Positions 34,763 through 43,635 of a stretch of DNA of 64,000 bases are shown piece after piece (positions within the stretch are counted from its first letter, which is position 1; each line of letters begins with the position of its first letter). Location of the stretch: contig NC_012883.1 of assembly GCF_000022545.1 (NCBI RefSeq), forward strand, positions 434,001 to 498,000, written 5' to 3'. This DNA is from Thermococcus sibiricus MM 739 (GTDB lineage: Archaea; Methanobacteriota_B; Thermococci; Thermococcales; Thermococcaceae). Under the pieces are notes generated by a model, which did no database searches, was not told the origin of the DNA, and saw nothing but the letters and a program-made list of their open reading frames with translations. The position numbers and the translations under genes are program-made.

Positions 34763-35770
34763 GTGGAGAGGGAGATATGGAAATACCTGAGTTTTATTCT
34801 CACATTGCTTTTAGCATTAGCGATAATTGGAAATGTTCTCCTTTACATTAATAATAATGAGCTTCAGAAAGCCATACAAGAGAGAGGCAATGTCACAGTA
34901 GTTTATAATGGGACAGTAAAAGAGGTTGAGAGTAATGCCACTATAGCTCTTCAAGCAAAAATAGAAGAACTCCAAAAAGAGTTGGAATACATAAAAGGAC
35001 AATTAAGAACCAATAGAACTGAGAAAGCAAATGTTACAATAGCTATTCTTCCTGTGGTGGGGCCTATTGATGAAACCGCAGCCTTTGATGTAATATCCAA
35101 AATAAGAGAAATAAGAAATGATGATAATATTGGGGGAGTTGTCCTCTGGATTGAAAGTCCTGGAGGGTACGTAGGGCCGGTGATAACCATTTACAAGGAA
35201 TTAAAGAAACTTTCTTATGAAAAACCTATAGTGGCTTATACGGGGGGTATGGCAGCTTCTGGAGGATATTTGATAGCTTGTGCTGCAGATAAAATAATAG
35301 CAGACCCACTTGCAGAGGTAGGTAGTATAGGAGTTCTCTATGTCCACTATGATCTTGAGCAGAATTATGCTCAAAATGGAGTAAAAGTAAACGTCTTTAA
35401 AACCGGTAAATACAAAGATACTGGTGCTGAATGGAGAGATCTAACAGAAGAAGAAAGAGAGATGATAAAAAACGAAGTTAACACGTATTTTGAGTATTTC
35501 CTTCAAGTTGTGGGTGAAGGGAGGAATCTTGATCTGAACACCACAAGGAAATATGGAGATGGAAGAGTGTGGTTTGCAAGTGAGGTTAAAGGAACACTGG
35601 TGGATGATACTGGAGATTTGGACTTCACTATAAGTGCGCTGGAAGAAATTTTGAACGTAAAAAGTGCCAACGTTGTGTTATATAGCACGCAAAAAGTAGA
35701 TTTTGGAATTTATCAGAGTTCCTCACTTTATATGCCTCCAAATTATGCCCTATCCTATATTAGGAGGTGA
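34763..35770 (+). CDS. sppA: Signal peptide peptidase SppA (S49 family)
   Basis: Membrane-anchored serine protease that degrades released signal peptides. The 335-residue protein has an N-terminal membrane helix (about 8-28), a coiled-coil-like stretch with several N-glycosylation sequons (about 35-90), then the S49 domain with nucleophile Ser in GGMAASGGYLI and the general-base Lys in FKTGKYKDTG. GTG at 34763 is chosen since GGTGAT lies five bases upstream; an in-frame GTG three codons earlier overlaps that site. Confidence 0.9.
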   Translation: MEREIWKYLSFILTLLLALAIIGNVLLYINNNELQKAIQERGNVTVVYNGTVKEVESNATIALQAKIEELQKELEYIKGQLRTNRTEKANVTIAILPVVGPIDETAAFDVISKIREIRNDDNIGGVVLWIESPGGYVGPVITIYKELKKLSYEKPIVAYTGGMAASGGYLIACAADKIIADPLAEVGSIGVLYVHYDLEQNYAQNGVKVNVFKTGKYKDTGAEWRDLTEEEREMIKNEVNTYFEYFLQVVGEGRNLDLNTTRKYGDGRVWFASEVKGTLVDDTGDLDFTISALEEILNVKSANVVLYSTQKVDFGIYQSSSLYMPPNYALSYIRR

Positions 35771-35774
35771 AGTG

Positions 35775-36248
35775 ATGAAATGTGAAGAACATCTTAATAT
35801 ATTTGAAAATGGATTTGAAGATGGCAAGTTTAACCTGAAAATTGAATATTATGGAAAAAATGCTAGGAGAATATTGCTTGCTGTGATATTTGAGCTTTAC
35901 TCTCCAATTTATGGTACTGAGTATGTTTATCCATTTGAATGTGCCAAAGAATTCTGGGGGGTCTATATGGAGTCCAGTGAAATTGTTCCAGAGAACCTGG
36001 ATTTAAGTAGGCCCAAATTTATTACAAGAGCCTTAATAGATAAGGCAAAATCTTTGCTAAATGAAATAGAAGTCCCAGAAGAAATTAAAAGGTCACTTGA
36101 TATAGAAACTTCTGAAATATACAAATTCAAGGACGGGTTGTTAGTAATTGGGAGAAACTTCCTGATTGATGGGGGCAAGAAAATCCTCTTTGTATTTAAT
36201 AAGCCTCATGCAAGGGAGTTACTCATTAAGTATTTGGGGAGAGGATGA
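35775..36248 (+). CDS. Hypothetical protein (157 aa)
   Basis: A 157-residue soluble acidic protein not recognised by me. It has an alternating beta/alpha pattern (FNLKIEYYGKNARRILLAVIFEL, GLLVIGRNFLIDGG, KKILFVFNKPHARELL). ATG follows GGAGGTGAAGTG. It is four bases after sppA and one base before the AI-2E-type transporter gene, so the three are one operon and it may serve one of these membrane proteins. Confidence 0.68.
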   Translation: MKCEEHLNIFENGFEDGKFNLKIEYYGKNARRILLAVIFELYSPIYGTEYVYPFECAKEFWGVYMESSEIVPENLDLSRPKFITRALIDKAKSLLNEIEVPEEIKRSLDIETSEIYKFKDGLLVIGRNFLIDGGKKILFVFNKPHARELLIKYLGRG

Positions 36249-36249
36249 T

Positions 36250-37239
36250 ATGAGGACTGAACATGTTATATGGTTTGTGGTATCGATTATTATTCTTTTT
36301 GTAGTCTGGAAAACCGTTGAGCCATTAATAACATCGATCATTTTCGCCTTAACTGTTGCTTATATTCTTCACCCGGCTCATACAAGGCTTGCTCAGAAAA
36401 TTGGATCAAGAGAGTCAGCAATTGTGTTTTCAGCTATTATGAGTCTTTTGCTCGTAGGGTTTATTTTTGGAGTAGCTTTGTGGTTCAGAGATGTTACGGG
36501 ATCTCTTGTGAATTATATAAACGAATCCCTTGAATGGTTCATAAGTCTTGATCTTCCTCCTGATATAGCAAAATCAGCTACAATTTTATTTGAACGGGTT
36601 TCGGAGAAATTGAGTGAATATCTTTTGAGTTATACTCTTTCAATTCCAAAGTTACTCTTACAAGCGATTATTTTTATAGTGGTGTTTTATGGTATACTGA
36701 TTCATTCTCATAGCCTTTCAGCTGAACTTTATAGCCTCCTTCCGGAAGAGAGGAGGGATCTTGGCATAGAGTTGATTGAAAAAGCAAGAGATACCTTAAA
36801 TGCCATCTTGAGAACATGGCTCATGTTAAGTGTTTCTAAGGGCATTATATTAACATTGGGCTTTTATGTATTCAGGGTTGCAGATTTAAGCGGATCAATC
36901 GCTGCAGGTATTGTCTGTGTGGTGCTTGAACTTCTCCCTGTTATTGGTGGGTGGTTGGTATGGTTAGTGGGAGCAATATACCTCCTTACGCAAGGACAAA
37001 TATTTGCAGGAATAATGTTTGCAATTTATGGAGCCCTTCTCATATCCCCCGGACCGGACATCACAATTAGGCCAAAATTAGTCGCAGAAGGGGCAAAAAT
37101 GAACTCTGCACTTGCATTGATTGGAATCTTTGGAGGCATAATGGCATTTGGAATAAAAGGAATTGTCATTGGACCAGTAGCATTGGGTTTATTATTAACT
37201 TTGCTAGAAGAGTGGAAGGAGCAAAAGAGAGAAGGCTAG
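36250..37239 (+). CDS. AI-2E/PerM-family membrane transporter
   Basis: A 329-residue protein with about eight hydrophobic segments. It carries the family features LTVAYILHPAHTRL near the N-terminus, the long amphipathic region (GSLVNYINESLEWFISL), and LLPVIGGWLVWLVGAIYL plus GIVIGPVALGLLLTL near the end. Substrate unknown: the family includes AI-2 exporters and Na+/H+ antiporters. ATG at 36250 lies two bases after the preceding stop; an in-frame extension upstream overlaps that gene and is not used. Confidence 0.85.
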   Translation: MRTEHVIWFVVSIIILFVVWKTVEPLITSIIFALTVAYILHPAHTRLAQKIGSRESAIVFSAIMSLLLVGFIFGVALWFRDVTGSLVNYINESLEWFISLDLPPDIAKSATILFERVSEKLSEYLLSYTLSIPKLLLQAIIFIVVFYGILIHSHSLSAELYSLLPEERRDLGIELIEKARDTLNAILRTWLMLSVSKGIILTLGFYVFRVADLSGSIAAGIVCVVLELLPVIGGWLVWLVGAIYLLTQGQIFAGIMFAIYGALLISPGPDITIRPKLVAEGAKMNSALALIGIFGGIMAFGIKGIVIGPVALGLLLTLLEEWKEQKREG

Positions 37240-37550
37240 ATGTTAAAGTTCTCTACTTGTTTTTCCGCTATTTCTCCTACTATTGGGAATTTGTAGTATT
37301 CACCTTGGTAAGCCTTTGCCATGCCGGGTATCCAAAAGATAAGTCCAACTAATGTTACTAGTGAACCTAGTATCCACCCAAAAAATGGAATTGCTCCAAA
37401 TATTATATCAATTATTGTTATCGCAAGGAATGTAATTGTTGATTGCATTGCATGGAATCTCACAAAATAACTCTCCTTTTCAAGCAGGAGAAAGATTATT
37501 CCTGTCAGTCATCCCAGAAGATATGCAAGTGCTCCTTCAACATTTTTCAT
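37236..37550 (-). pseudogene. DUF4870-like membrane protein interrupted by one in-frame TGA
   Basis: From ATG at 37548-37550 the frame reads MKNVEGALAYLLG, then TGA at 37509-37511, then LTGIIFLLLEKESYFVRFHA and on to the normal end at 37236. DUF4870 proteins have this N-terminus and about 105 residues; Trp is expected at codon 14, so TGG to TGA is a single-base change. The downstream part alone could start at GTG 37463 (75 residues), without a ribosome site. Pseudogene, readthrough or a sequence error are the options. Confidence 0.75.
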
Positions 37551-37734
37551 CAAAACCAAGAGATGTTTTCTTTTCTTCCTCCACTTTTTGTGTTCTCCTT
37601 TGAAATGATTTAATAACTTTTTGTATTTTATCCTTAAATGCTTTCTATTATGTAATAATGAGACCTTTTAAGAACAAACACTGGAACCATCTCTCTTTGA
37701 TATTCAAACTTCTTTAGGATTTTAGACTCACCAA

Positions 37735-37785
37735 ATCTTTTTAAGGCAATCTATGCATTTCATAAATGAAATTAGGTTTGCCTAA
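37735..37785 (+). promoter_or_regulatory. feo promoter with DtxR/IdeR-like operator
   Basis: A TATA-like TTTTTAAG (about 37736-37743) is followed by TTAGGTTTGCCTAA at 37772-37785. The arms TTAGG and CCTAA match the core of the DtxR-family iron box. It lies between the predicted start site and the feoA ribosome site, a position suited to repression by an iron-loaded DtxR/MDR1-like regulator. Confidence 0.72.
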
Positions 37786-37796
37786 TGGTGATGACC

Positions 37797-38027
37797 ATGT
37801 ATGTACGATTAAGTCAGATGCGAGAGGGGGAAAGGGGGACTGTTGTTAATGTTCAAGGGGGCCATAGGGTTAGACAGAGGCTTCTGGGAATGGGGATTGC
37901 TCCAGGGACAAAAATCGTAGTTATAAAGGCTGGTTTTTCAGGCCCGTATATTATTGCTCTTGGTAGTACAAGGCTTGCTTTGGGTAGAGGGATTGCAGAG
38001 AGAATAATTGTTAGGAGGGAGCGGTAA
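37797..38027 (+). CDS. feoA: Ferrous iron transport protein FeoA
   Basis: A 76-residue SH3-like protein with LSQMREGERGTVVNV, RLLGMGIAPGTKIVVI and LGRGIAERIIV. FeoA is thought to modulate the FeoB GTPase. The ATG at 37797 follows GGTGAT by four bases; ATGs at 37785 and 37791 lie within the operator and ribosome site. Stop and feoB start overlap (TAATG). Confidence 0.92.
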   Translation: MYVRLSQMREGERGTVVNVQGGHRVRQRLLGMGIAPGTKIVVIKAGFSGPYIIALGSTRLALGRGIAERIIVRRER

Positions 38028-40072
38028 TGAACGAGTGTCATGACTTCAAGGATATCTCTAAAAACAAGAAACAAGGGTTAAAAGTTATAGCCTTGGCAGG
38101 CAACCCTAATGTAGGGAAAACTACTATATTCAATGCTTTAACAGGGCTGAGACAACATGTAGGAAATTGGCCGGGTGTAACGGTCGAGAAGAAAGAGGGA
38201 ATATTGAAGTATCACAATAAGGAATTTTTGGTTGTAGATTTGCCAGGTACTTATTCTCTTACTGCTAATTCTATTGATGAACTCATTGCAAGGAATTTCC
38301 TGCTTGGTGGTAACGCCAATGTGGTAGTTGATATTGTGGACTCATCATCTCTTATGAGGAATCTTTTCTTGACAATGGAAATTTTTGAAATGGGAATTAA
38401 AAATGTGATAATTGCTCTTAACAAAATAGATATTGCAAAAAAGAGAGGAATAAGCTTTGATGTAAAGAAAATGGAAAAAGTTATTGGGGTTCCAGTGATC
38501 CCTATGAATGCTAAAAATGGGGAAGGGATTGAGGAATTGAAAGCAATGATATCTGAAATGGCAGAGGGAAAAGCAACCACGAACCCAATTACTCCGATTT
38601 ATGATGAACCTATAGAACGGGAGATAGGACATATATCTGGTATTTTAAATGAAACCCCTTTAGCTCAATGCTATAATGTTCGTTGGCTTGCCATAAAACT
38701 CCTTACAAGAGACCAAGAAGTAATAAAGCTTGTTTTGAATTATTTAGGCTCTAAAAAAATGGATGAAATACTTATCCACATAAGCGAGTTAGAGAAATAT
38801 TACAAGCATCCTTTAGATATAGTCATTGCCAATCAAAAGTATGAATTCATTGACAAGTTAATGCACCAATTCGTTATTCATTTTGGAGAAGTTCATGAAA
38901 CCTTTAGCGATTATATTGATAAGATCCTCACTCACCCATTATATGGTATTTTTAGTCTTTTTGGGGTATTTTATCTCTTATTCAGATTTGTATTCACTAT
39001 CGGAACGCCTCTGCAAGAATTTTTAGATAACACCTTTGTTTCATTCGGTCAACTTATAGCTCCCCATATTGGAAATGAAGCCCTTAGAGGGCTTATTGTT
39101 GATGGAATTATAGGTGGAGTGGGCTCAGTGTTGAGCTTTTTCCCACTAGTCTTTCTACTGTTTGTTGCAATGTCAATACTTGAGGATAGTGGGTACATGG
39201 CAAGAGCTGCCACTGTTATGGAACGGATCATGCGTATATTCGGGCTTCCAGGTAAGAGTTTCATTCCAATGGTGCTTGCTTTTGGGTGTAATGTCCCAGC
39301 AATAATGTCTACACGGACACTGGAAGATGAAAGAGATAGAATACTCACCATGCTTGTTAATCCTCTCGTGCCTTGCAGTGCGAGGATGGTTGTAATAACT
39401 TTCTTGGCTGGAGCATTCTTTAGTGAGCATAAAGCATTGGTGGCCGTTGGAGTATATGCAATCTCACTTTTTCTTGCTCTACTCTCAGCACTAATACTTG
39501 GAAAGTTTGTTATTAAAGGAGAGGAAAATCCCTTTGTGATGGAACTTCCGGAATATGCTATACCATCTTGGAAAATTGCTTTAATTCACTCTTGGGAGAG
39601 AAGTAAGGAATTTTTGAGAAAAGCAGGGACAGTAATACTTTTTGGCTCAATTGCAATATGGTATCTTAGTAGTTATCCTCAGGCTATAGGAAGTGGATTA
39701 AGTTATGCAGAGAAACTTGGAAGAGTTTTTGAGCCCTTCACAATGCTTATGGGACTTGATTGGAAAGCAGCTGTGAGCCTGATTTTTGGAATAATTGCTA
39801 AAGAGAACGTTATTGCAACTTACGGTGTAATTTACGGTATAGGTGAAAATGAAGAAGCTTTGATAATGCTGATGCGCGCTGCAATGACATCGTTGCAGGC
39901 ATTTGTATTAGCTTTAGTTACTACCCTTTATATTCCATGTATAGCTACTATTGGAGCAATAAGAGCTGAGGGAGGAAATAAATGGGCCACAGTAGCCGTG
40001 ATCTATAACTTATTGCTCTCAAGCGTTATTGGAGTTTTAGTCTATAATATTGGGCTATTCCTGGATCTTTAA
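38027..40072 (+). CDS. feoB: Ferrous iron transporter FeoB
   Basis: A 681-residue Fe2+ transporter. The N-terminal G domain (26-190) has GNPNVGKTTIFNALTG, DLPGTYSL and NKID; the membrane part has two Gate regions with PLVPCSARMVVITFLAG (conserved Cys) and the second TLYIPCIATIGAIRAEGG, and about ten helices. Works with FeoA and the FeoC-like protein in the same operon. Imports ferrous iron, abundant in anoxic vents. Confidence 0.96.
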   Translation: MNECHDFKDISKNKKQGLKVIALAGNPNVGKTTIFNALTGLRQHVGNWPGVTVEKKEGILKYHNKEFLVVDLPGTYSLTANSIDELIARNFLLGGNANVVVDIVDSSSLMRNLFLTMEIFEMGIKNVIIALNKIDIAKKRGISFDVKKMEKVIGVPVIPMNAKNGEGIEELKAMISEMAEGKATTNPITPIYDEPIEREIGHISGILNETPLAQCYNVRWLAIKLLTRDQEVIKLVLNYLGSKKMDEILIHISELEKYYKHPLDIVIANQKYEFIDKLMHQFVIHFGEVHETFSDYIDKILTHPLYGIFSLFGVFYLLFRFVFTIGTPLQEFLDNTFVSFGQLIAPHIGNEALRGLIVDGIIGGVGSVLSFFPLVFLLFVAMSILEDSGYMARAATVMERIMRIFGLPGKSFIPMVLAFGCNVPAIMSTRTLEDERDRILTMLVNPLVPCSARMVVITFLAGAFFSEHKALVAVGVYAISLFLALLSALILGKFVIKGEENPFVMELPEYAIPSWKIALIHSWERSKEFLRKAGTVILFGSIAIWYLSSYPQAIGSGLSYAEKLGRVFEPFTMLMGLDWKAAVSLIFGIIAKENVIATYGVIYGIGENEEALIMLMRAAMTSLQAFVLALVTTLYIPCIATIGAIRAEGGNKWATVAVIYNLLLSSVIGVLVYNIGLFLDL

Positions 40073-40090
40073 TTATTGCTGGTGAGGTGT

Positions 40091-40330
40091 ATGGGAAAGC
40101 TGGATGATGTCTTGGAGTTGATAAAAGAGGGTGTAAGAACCTCAAAAGAGATAGCTGAGAGGTTAGAGATGTCTGTAGAAGAAGTGGAGGGAATTATAAA
40201 GATTCTTGAGAGTTTGGGATATGTTGAAAAAATAGAAATAGGAGAATCATGTGGGAGTTGTCCTCTGAAAAAGATTTGTCCAGGGAGCTGTATTGTTTTT
40301 AAAGGCAATATATATCAGATGAAAAAATGA
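40091..40330 (+). CDS. feoC: FeoC-like winged-helix protein with four-cysteine motif
   Basis: A 79-residue protein: an N-terminal helix-turn-helix (GVRTSKEIAERLEMSVEEVEG) and CGSCPLKKICPGSC, whose four cysteines could bind an Fe-S cluster or zinc. This matches the FeoC pattern, proposed to control FeoB stability or feo transcription in response to iron or oxygen. ATG at 40091 follows GGTGAGGTGT; an in-frame TTG five codons upstream is less likely. Confidence 0.78.
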   Translation: MGKLDDVLELIKEGVRTSKEIAERLEMSVEEVEGIIKILESLGYVEKIEIGESCGSCPLKKICPGSCIVFKGNIYQMKK

Positions 40331-40430
40331 AGGTGTCTAATGTACATGGTTCAAAACATGTTCACTGAGGGTATATTTAATCCACGTAAAATATTTAAGG
40401 CCATGACTCTAATGTATTATTGGTGATAAT

Positions 40431-41672
40431 ATGAAGGCAGTTATTCTTGCTGGCGGTTTCGGAACAAGGTTAAGGCCACTCTCTTCAACTAGACCCAAAC
40501 CAATGATCCCAGTTCTTGGTAGGCCGAATCTTCAGTATATCCTTGAAAATTTGCAAAAAATAAGTGAAATTGATGAGGTCATACTTTCAGTTCACTACAT
40601 GAGGGGCGAGATTAGAGAATTTATTGAAGACAAGATGAGTGATTATCCCAAGGACATCCGTTTCATTAACGATCCAATGCCTCTGGAGACAGGCGGGGCG
40701 CTTAAAAATGTTGAAGACGTAGTAAGTGACGAATTTTTGGTAATTTATGGCGATGTGTTTACCAATTTTAACTTTGAAGAGCTTATAAAGGCACACAAAG
40801 CAAATGATGCCCTTATCACAGTAGCCCTCACAAAAGTCTACGATCCAGAAAAATACGGTGTGGTAGTAACTGATGAAGAAGGAAAAATAGTTGATTTTGA
40901 AGAAAAACCTTTAAGGCCCAAGAGCAATCTGATAGATGCTGGAATATACATGGTTAACAAAGAGATTCTTAACGAGATACCAAAAGGCAAAGAGATTTAT
41001 TTTGAGAGGGAAGTTCTTCCGAAATTTGTTGCTCAGGGATTAGCACACGGTTATATGATGCCTAGAAATAATTACTGGGTAGACTTGGGAACTCCAGAGG
41101 ATTTCTTCTATGCCCACCAGCTTATTCTAGACGAAATCGCTAAAAATAACGGGTATTATACGGTTAAAGAGGGTACTGAGGTTCCAGAGGATGTGGAGAT
41201 CCAAGGGCCTGTCTATATAGATAGTGGAGTCAAAATAGGGCATGGTGTCAAGATTAAAGCGTATACATATATTGGTCCAAATACCGTTGTGGAGGACAAA
41301 GTGTATCTTAAAAGATCAATTCTCCTAGGTAATGATATAATAAAGGAGAGAAGCGAATTGAAGGATTCCATACTCGGAGAGGGCGTTGTAGTTGGAAAAA
41401 ATGTTATTTTGAAAGAGAATGCAGTAGTTGGAGACTACGCTAAAATCTACGACAACCTTGTTATATATGGTGCAAAAGTGCTTCCATGGAAGAAAGTGGA
41501 GGAGTACGAGGCATATCTGAGGATAAAGCTCGATCCAACAAAAGTTAGACCGGAACTTACACCAGAGAGATGTCCTTTGGGACTTCCAGAGTGCATTTAT
41601 ACAAAGTTTAAAGCTATCGCAGCAGAAAAACCACCATGTGATGAATGTATTGAAAATCAATGGCTCTTCTGA
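40431..41672 (+). CDS. Sugar-1-phosphate nucleotidyltransferase (mannose-1-P guanylyltransferase-like)
   Basis: A 413-residue enzyme making NDP-sugars. The N-terminal Rossmann domain has the signature AVILAGGFGTRLRPLS with RPKPMIPV, FINDPMPLETGGAL and IYGDVF; FEEKPLRP and YWVDLGTPEDFF are further active-site segments. The C-terminal part is a left-handed beta-helix of hexapeptide repeats (about 235-360), ending in an unusual cysteine-containing tail (ERCPLGLPEC, PPCDEC). The base specificity (GDP or UDP) is not clear from sequence. A TATA-like element precedes it by 40 bases and ATG follows GGTGAT. Confidence 0.87.
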   Translation: MKAVILAGGFGTRLRPLSSTRPKPMIPVLGRPNLQYILENLQKISEIDEVILSVHYMRGEIREFIEDKMSDYPKDIRFINDPMPLETGGALKNVEDVVSDEFLVIYGDVFTNFNFEELIKAHKANDALITVALTKVYDPEKYGVVVTDEEGKIVDFEEKPLRPKSNLIDAGIYMVNKEILNEIPKGKEIYFEREVLPKFVAQGLAHGYMMPRNNYWVDLGTPEDFFYAHQLILDEIAKNNGYYTVKEGTEVPEDVEIQGPVYIDSGVKIGHGVKIKAYTYIGPNTVVEDKVYLKRSILLGNDIIKERSELKDSILGEGVVVGKNVILKENAVVGDYAKIYDNLVIYGAKVLPWKKVEEYEAYLRIKLDPTKVRPELTPERCPLGLPECIYTKFKAIAAEKPPCDECIENQWLF

Positions 41673-41683
41673 TCTTTTTTCTT

Positions 41684-42484
41684 TTAGTCCAACCTGGGAT
41701 TGTATTCAAAAATGATTTTTCCGTTTTTAAATACTCTAACAACTCCACTTTCTGATACTGTGATTGCAATAGCTTTTGTTAACTTTGATATTCCTGCAGC
41801 TGCTAAATGTCGACTTCCTAAGCCCGAAGGGATTCTTACAGCTGTTTTTTTAAGATCAATATCTAAGTATCTTCCTGCACACAAGACTCTACCCGATTTA
41901 TTTATAACAAAAGCTCCATCCAAGAAGGCAAATTCCTTTATTATTTCTCGCGTGCTTCGGTCCAAGATGTTTATCTTGTATCCTTTGAATGGATTTGGTA
42001 CCATCTGGTAAGAGTGGCGGATAACATTCCTTGTGTCTCCTATTACAAATATTGTGCCCACGGGCTTACCTTCTCTTCCTTCTAGACTTAGTTCTATGGC
42101 TAACTCAAGGACTTCTCGGAATATATGTTCTATTTGTAAAAAGAATTCATCTTTAGCTTTAACTGTTTTTTCAGCTCTACGAATTCCTAAAGAAGAAGGA
42201 GTCACATAAACAAAAAGGTCTTTTTCATGAATTATCTCGTTGGTGATCATAAAGCTTGAGGCTAAGTTCACGAGATTTTTTGTTCCTAAAGAAAGGGGCA
42301 ACCGGAGATAATGGAAATTAGCAGGTTTTTCTTCTGCTTCGTTTCCGATTATAACCACTGGAATCTTCATTTTAAGCAAATTTTTGGGTTGGATCCCAAT
42401 TATGACTAGTGCTTTAGTATCTAACGTATTTATCAATTCTATAGCTTTCTTGAGTAGTATTGCACTGTATCCATTCTCTTTCAT
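41684..42484 (-). CDS. dacZ: Archaeal diadenylate cyclase DacZ (c-di-AMP synthase)
   Basis: A 266-residue protein. Its C-terminal DAC domain has the two signature motifs: D189-G190-A191 in FLDGAFV and R225-H226 in GSRHLAAAG. The N-terminal half (1-110) is the pyruvate-kinase-like alpha/beta domain of archaeal DacZ. It condenses two ATP to c-di-AMP, which controls osmotic and potassium balance in other prokaryotes. TATA-like element about 26 bases before the ATG indicates a leaderless message. Confidence 0.9.
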   Translation of the reverse strand: MKENGYSAILLKKAIELINTLDTKALVIIGIQPKNLLKMKIPVVIIGNEAEEKPANFHYLRLPLSLGTKNLVNLASSFMITNEIIHEKDLFVYVTPSSLGIRRAEKTVKAKDEFFLQIEHIFREVLELAIELSLEGREGKPVGTIFVIGDTRNVIRHSYQMVPNPFKGYKINILDRSTREIIKEFAFLDGAFVINKSGRVLCAGRYLDIDLKKTAVRIPSGLGSRHLAAAGISKLTKAIAITVSESGVVRVFKNGKIIFEYNPRLD

Positions 42485-42616
42485 GCTTTTCCCTAATTAA
42501 AGTTATAAGCGGTGGATATTTATAAACATTTTTAAGTAATGGAGTAATTAGTGACGAGCTAATAAGTGTTTTAAACATTAAATTCAAACATCTTCTTAAG
42601 AGGAGAGGTGTAAAAC

Positions 42617-43150
42617 ATGAAAGTTGTCGTTGCAATTACTGGAGCAAGTGGTGCAATTTATGGCATCCGTTTAATAGAGGTTTTGAGAAGTTTGGGTCAT
42701 GAGGTCGTCTCTATCGCATCGGGAACTGGTTTAAAAGTTGTTCAATATGAATTGGGCATCGAGTTTGAACCTGATTTTCATGAAAAGGATTTATCGGCCC
42801 CAATAGCCTCTGGTTCATACAAGTTTGATGCTGTTATAGTTGCCCCATGTTCAATGAAAACCTTAAGTGCCATAGCAAATGGATTTGCTGATAATTTAAT
42901 CACACGAACAGCTGATGTGGCCTTAAAGGAACGCAGAAAATTAGTACTTTTAATTAGGGAGACGCCATTGAACTTAATCCACATCCAGAACATGTCGAAA
43001 GTTACCCAAGCTGGAGCAATAGTTATGCCAGCATCTCCAGCGTTTTACCCTCAACCTAAAAGTTTAGACGATATGATTAACTTTATAATTGGAAAAATTT
43101 TAGATATTCTTGGACTACCTCATAATTTGTACAAACGATGGGGGGAGTAA
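42617..43150 (+). CDS. ubiX: UbiX-like flavin prenyltransferase
   Basis: A 177-residue flavoprotein that adds a dimethylallyl group to FMN to make prenylated FMN for UbiD-type decarboxylases. It has [17 protein letters not shown], the [23 protein letters not shown] segment and [13 protein letters not shown] (Arg and Glu of the active site). ATG follows GAGGTGTAAAAC. No ubiD is in the window. Followed directly by an Lrp-type regulator. Confidence 0.92.
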   Translation: MKVVVAITGASGAIYGIRLIEVLRSLGHEVVSIASGTGLKVVQYELGIEFEPDFHEKDLSAPIASGSYKFDAVIVAPCSMKTLSAIANGFADNLITRTADVALKERRKLVLLIRETPLNLIHIQNMSKVTQAGAIVMPASPAFYPQPKSLDDMINFIIGKILDILGLPHNLYKRWGE

Positions 43151-43151
43151 G

Positions 43152-43634
43152 GTGGTATATCTTGACGATTTAGATAGAGAAATTCTGAAGCTCCTTCGAG
43201 AAGATGCTCGTCTAACGATATCAGAAATGAGTGAAAGGTTAAATAAACCTGAGTCCACCATACATTTCAGAATAAAGAAACTTATAGAAAGGGGAGTTAT
43301 AGAGAGGTATACAATTGTTCTGGGCAAAAGTGCGAGACCTAACGAGATAGCGTTTGTTGTCTTGGAATTAGAAAAACCAGTCATTGAAGACTTTTTAGAT
43401 AAATACCTTGAATATGTTTCGAGAAATTTGGCCATGTTGCCCAATGTTCTTCTGGTTGGAAAAACTGAAGAGGAAAGAATAATTGCGTTAGTTGGGGCGG
43501 ATAGTAAAGAGGAGCTTTTGAAATGCATTGAGGAAAACATTAAGAGCATACCCAGTGTAAAAAATGTTTCAGTTCACTATATCAAAGATTTTAAAAAGGG
43601 AGAAGAGATTAAAGGTCTTTTAATGGGGATCTAG
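43152..43634 (+). CDS. Lrp/AsnC-family transcriptional regulator
   Basis: A 160-residue regulator: an N-terminal HTH (LDREILKLLREDARLTISEM, then KPESTIHFRIKKLIERGVI) and a C-terminal RAM-type ligand domain. The start GTG at 43152 follows the ubiX stop by one base with GGGGGAG just upstream. It may control the ubiX operon or an amino-acid-linked regulon; targets are unknown. Confidence 0.87.
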   Translation: MVYLDDLDREILKLLREDARLTISEMSERLNKPESTIHFRIKKLIERGVIERYTIVLGKSARPNEIAFVVLELEKPVIEDFLDKYLEYVSRNLAMLPNVLLVGKTEEERIIALVGADSKEELLKCIEENIKSIPSVKNVSVHYIKDFKKGEEIKGLLMGI

Positions 43635-43635
43635 A

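Noticed and set aside
37640-37755. Minus-strand frame of about 35 codons opposite the feo promoter
   Set aside because: It reads like protein but has no start with a ribosome site and overlaps a well-explained promoter.
40340-40372. Near-palindrome ACATG...CATGT upstream of the nucleotidyltransferase gene
   Set aside because: Short imperfect arms, far from the TATA element, probably chance.
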